Position numbers and translations under genes: made by a program
DNA from: Macquaria australasica
Taxonomy: Eukaryota > Chordata > Actinopteri > Centrarchiformes > Percichthyidae
Assembly (NCBI GenBank): GCA_005408345.1
Contig: SEMN01000639.1
Span: 206,487 to 270,486 of the forward strand
Length of the DNA stretch: 64,000 nt
Reading direction: 5' to 3'
Notes under the pieces: model-generated
Told to the model about the DNA's origin: nothing
What the model saw: only the letters and a program-made list of their open reading frames with translations
Database searches by the model: none
In this document: in pieces, positions 63,598 through 64,000 of the stretch
How positions within the stretch are numbered: the first letter of the stretch is position 1
How the letters are laid out: the number at the start of each line of letters is the position of its first letter

Positions 63598-64000
63598 CTA
63601 AGGCGACAGAGAGTTCCAACCATCACTGACTTAAAGCTTCATTTCTATGGAGCAGCATACATGGATGGATGGCAACTAATGTGTGCCTTGAAATGTCCTC
63701 ATACTAATGAAGGGGTGAATGACTGAATCTTCAAATCGAAAAATGCCTTTATTAGAAGCTCATGAATCTGCTCAGAATTTGCTTTAATCTTTGAATGAAA
63801 CTCTTGATCCAGATCACATCAATTAGGCTTAACACTGGTCTTTGGCAGAGGAGGATTTTAATACCTGCCTCCCTCGCTACATATGGTGGGGGGTGTGGAG
63901 GAGTACTGTTAAATGGTCCAACAGACACATCGTTTAAAAAAGGTACAGGAAACTTGATTTAGAATTGTGTGTCTTCTATATCTATATGTATATTAAACAG
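63598..64000. other. abcc4 intron at the right edge
   Basis: No exon is seen to the right of 63597. The preceding abcc4 exon must lie beyond the window. Confidence 0.6.

Overview
The window looks like nuclear DNA of a teleost fish. Genes are split into short exons with GT/AG introns, the sequence is AT-rich, and introns are full of fish-type foldback/MITE elements, LINE tails and microsatellites. The proteins are vertebrate orthologues. No bacterial, organellar or plasmid features were seen. All gene models below were assembled by eye from reading frame, exon phase and splice-site continuity.

Layout. (1) 1-3434: non-coding, with repeats. (2) 3435-11352, minus: complete 11-exon calsequestrin-2 gene (casq2, 409 codons plus stop). 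(3) 12121-17447, plus: complete 11-exon poglut1, the ER protein O-glucosyltransferase of EGF repeats, ending in the KTEL retention signal. It is head-to-head with casq2 across about 0.77 kb. (4) 20740-26013, plus: timmdc1, a complex I assembly factor of the Tim17 fold, seven coding exons, in the same tandem order as in human. (5) 30010-39828, plus: a decayed ABCC4 (MRP4) copy. (6) 42020-63597, minus: an intact ABCC4 gene of 24 visible exons, whose 5' end lies beyond the right edge. Copies 5 and 6 converge tail-to-tail.

The most interesting part is the inverted ABCC4 pair. The plus copy lacks the exons for the first transmembrane helices and all 11 exons from the end of NBD1 through TMD2. It also carries at least four frameshifts, a lost splice acceptor and a GT-to-GC donor change. 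Yet three patches of it are almost identical to the minus copy. The largest is a 722-bp tract, two exons plus their whole 413-bp intron, with only two mismatches seen by eye, while neighbouring exons are clearly diverged. This mosaic points to recent gene conversion between inverted paralogues. Read-through transcription could also form a long hairpin RNA. The interval between the arms is packed with foldback elements.

Repeat archaeology is unusually readable: a 344-bp hAT-like MITE with a perfect 8-bp target duplication, a solo-LTR candidate with a 5-bp duplication inside a 1.1-kb foldback element, and an hAT-like insert splitting another foldback element with an 8-bp duplication.
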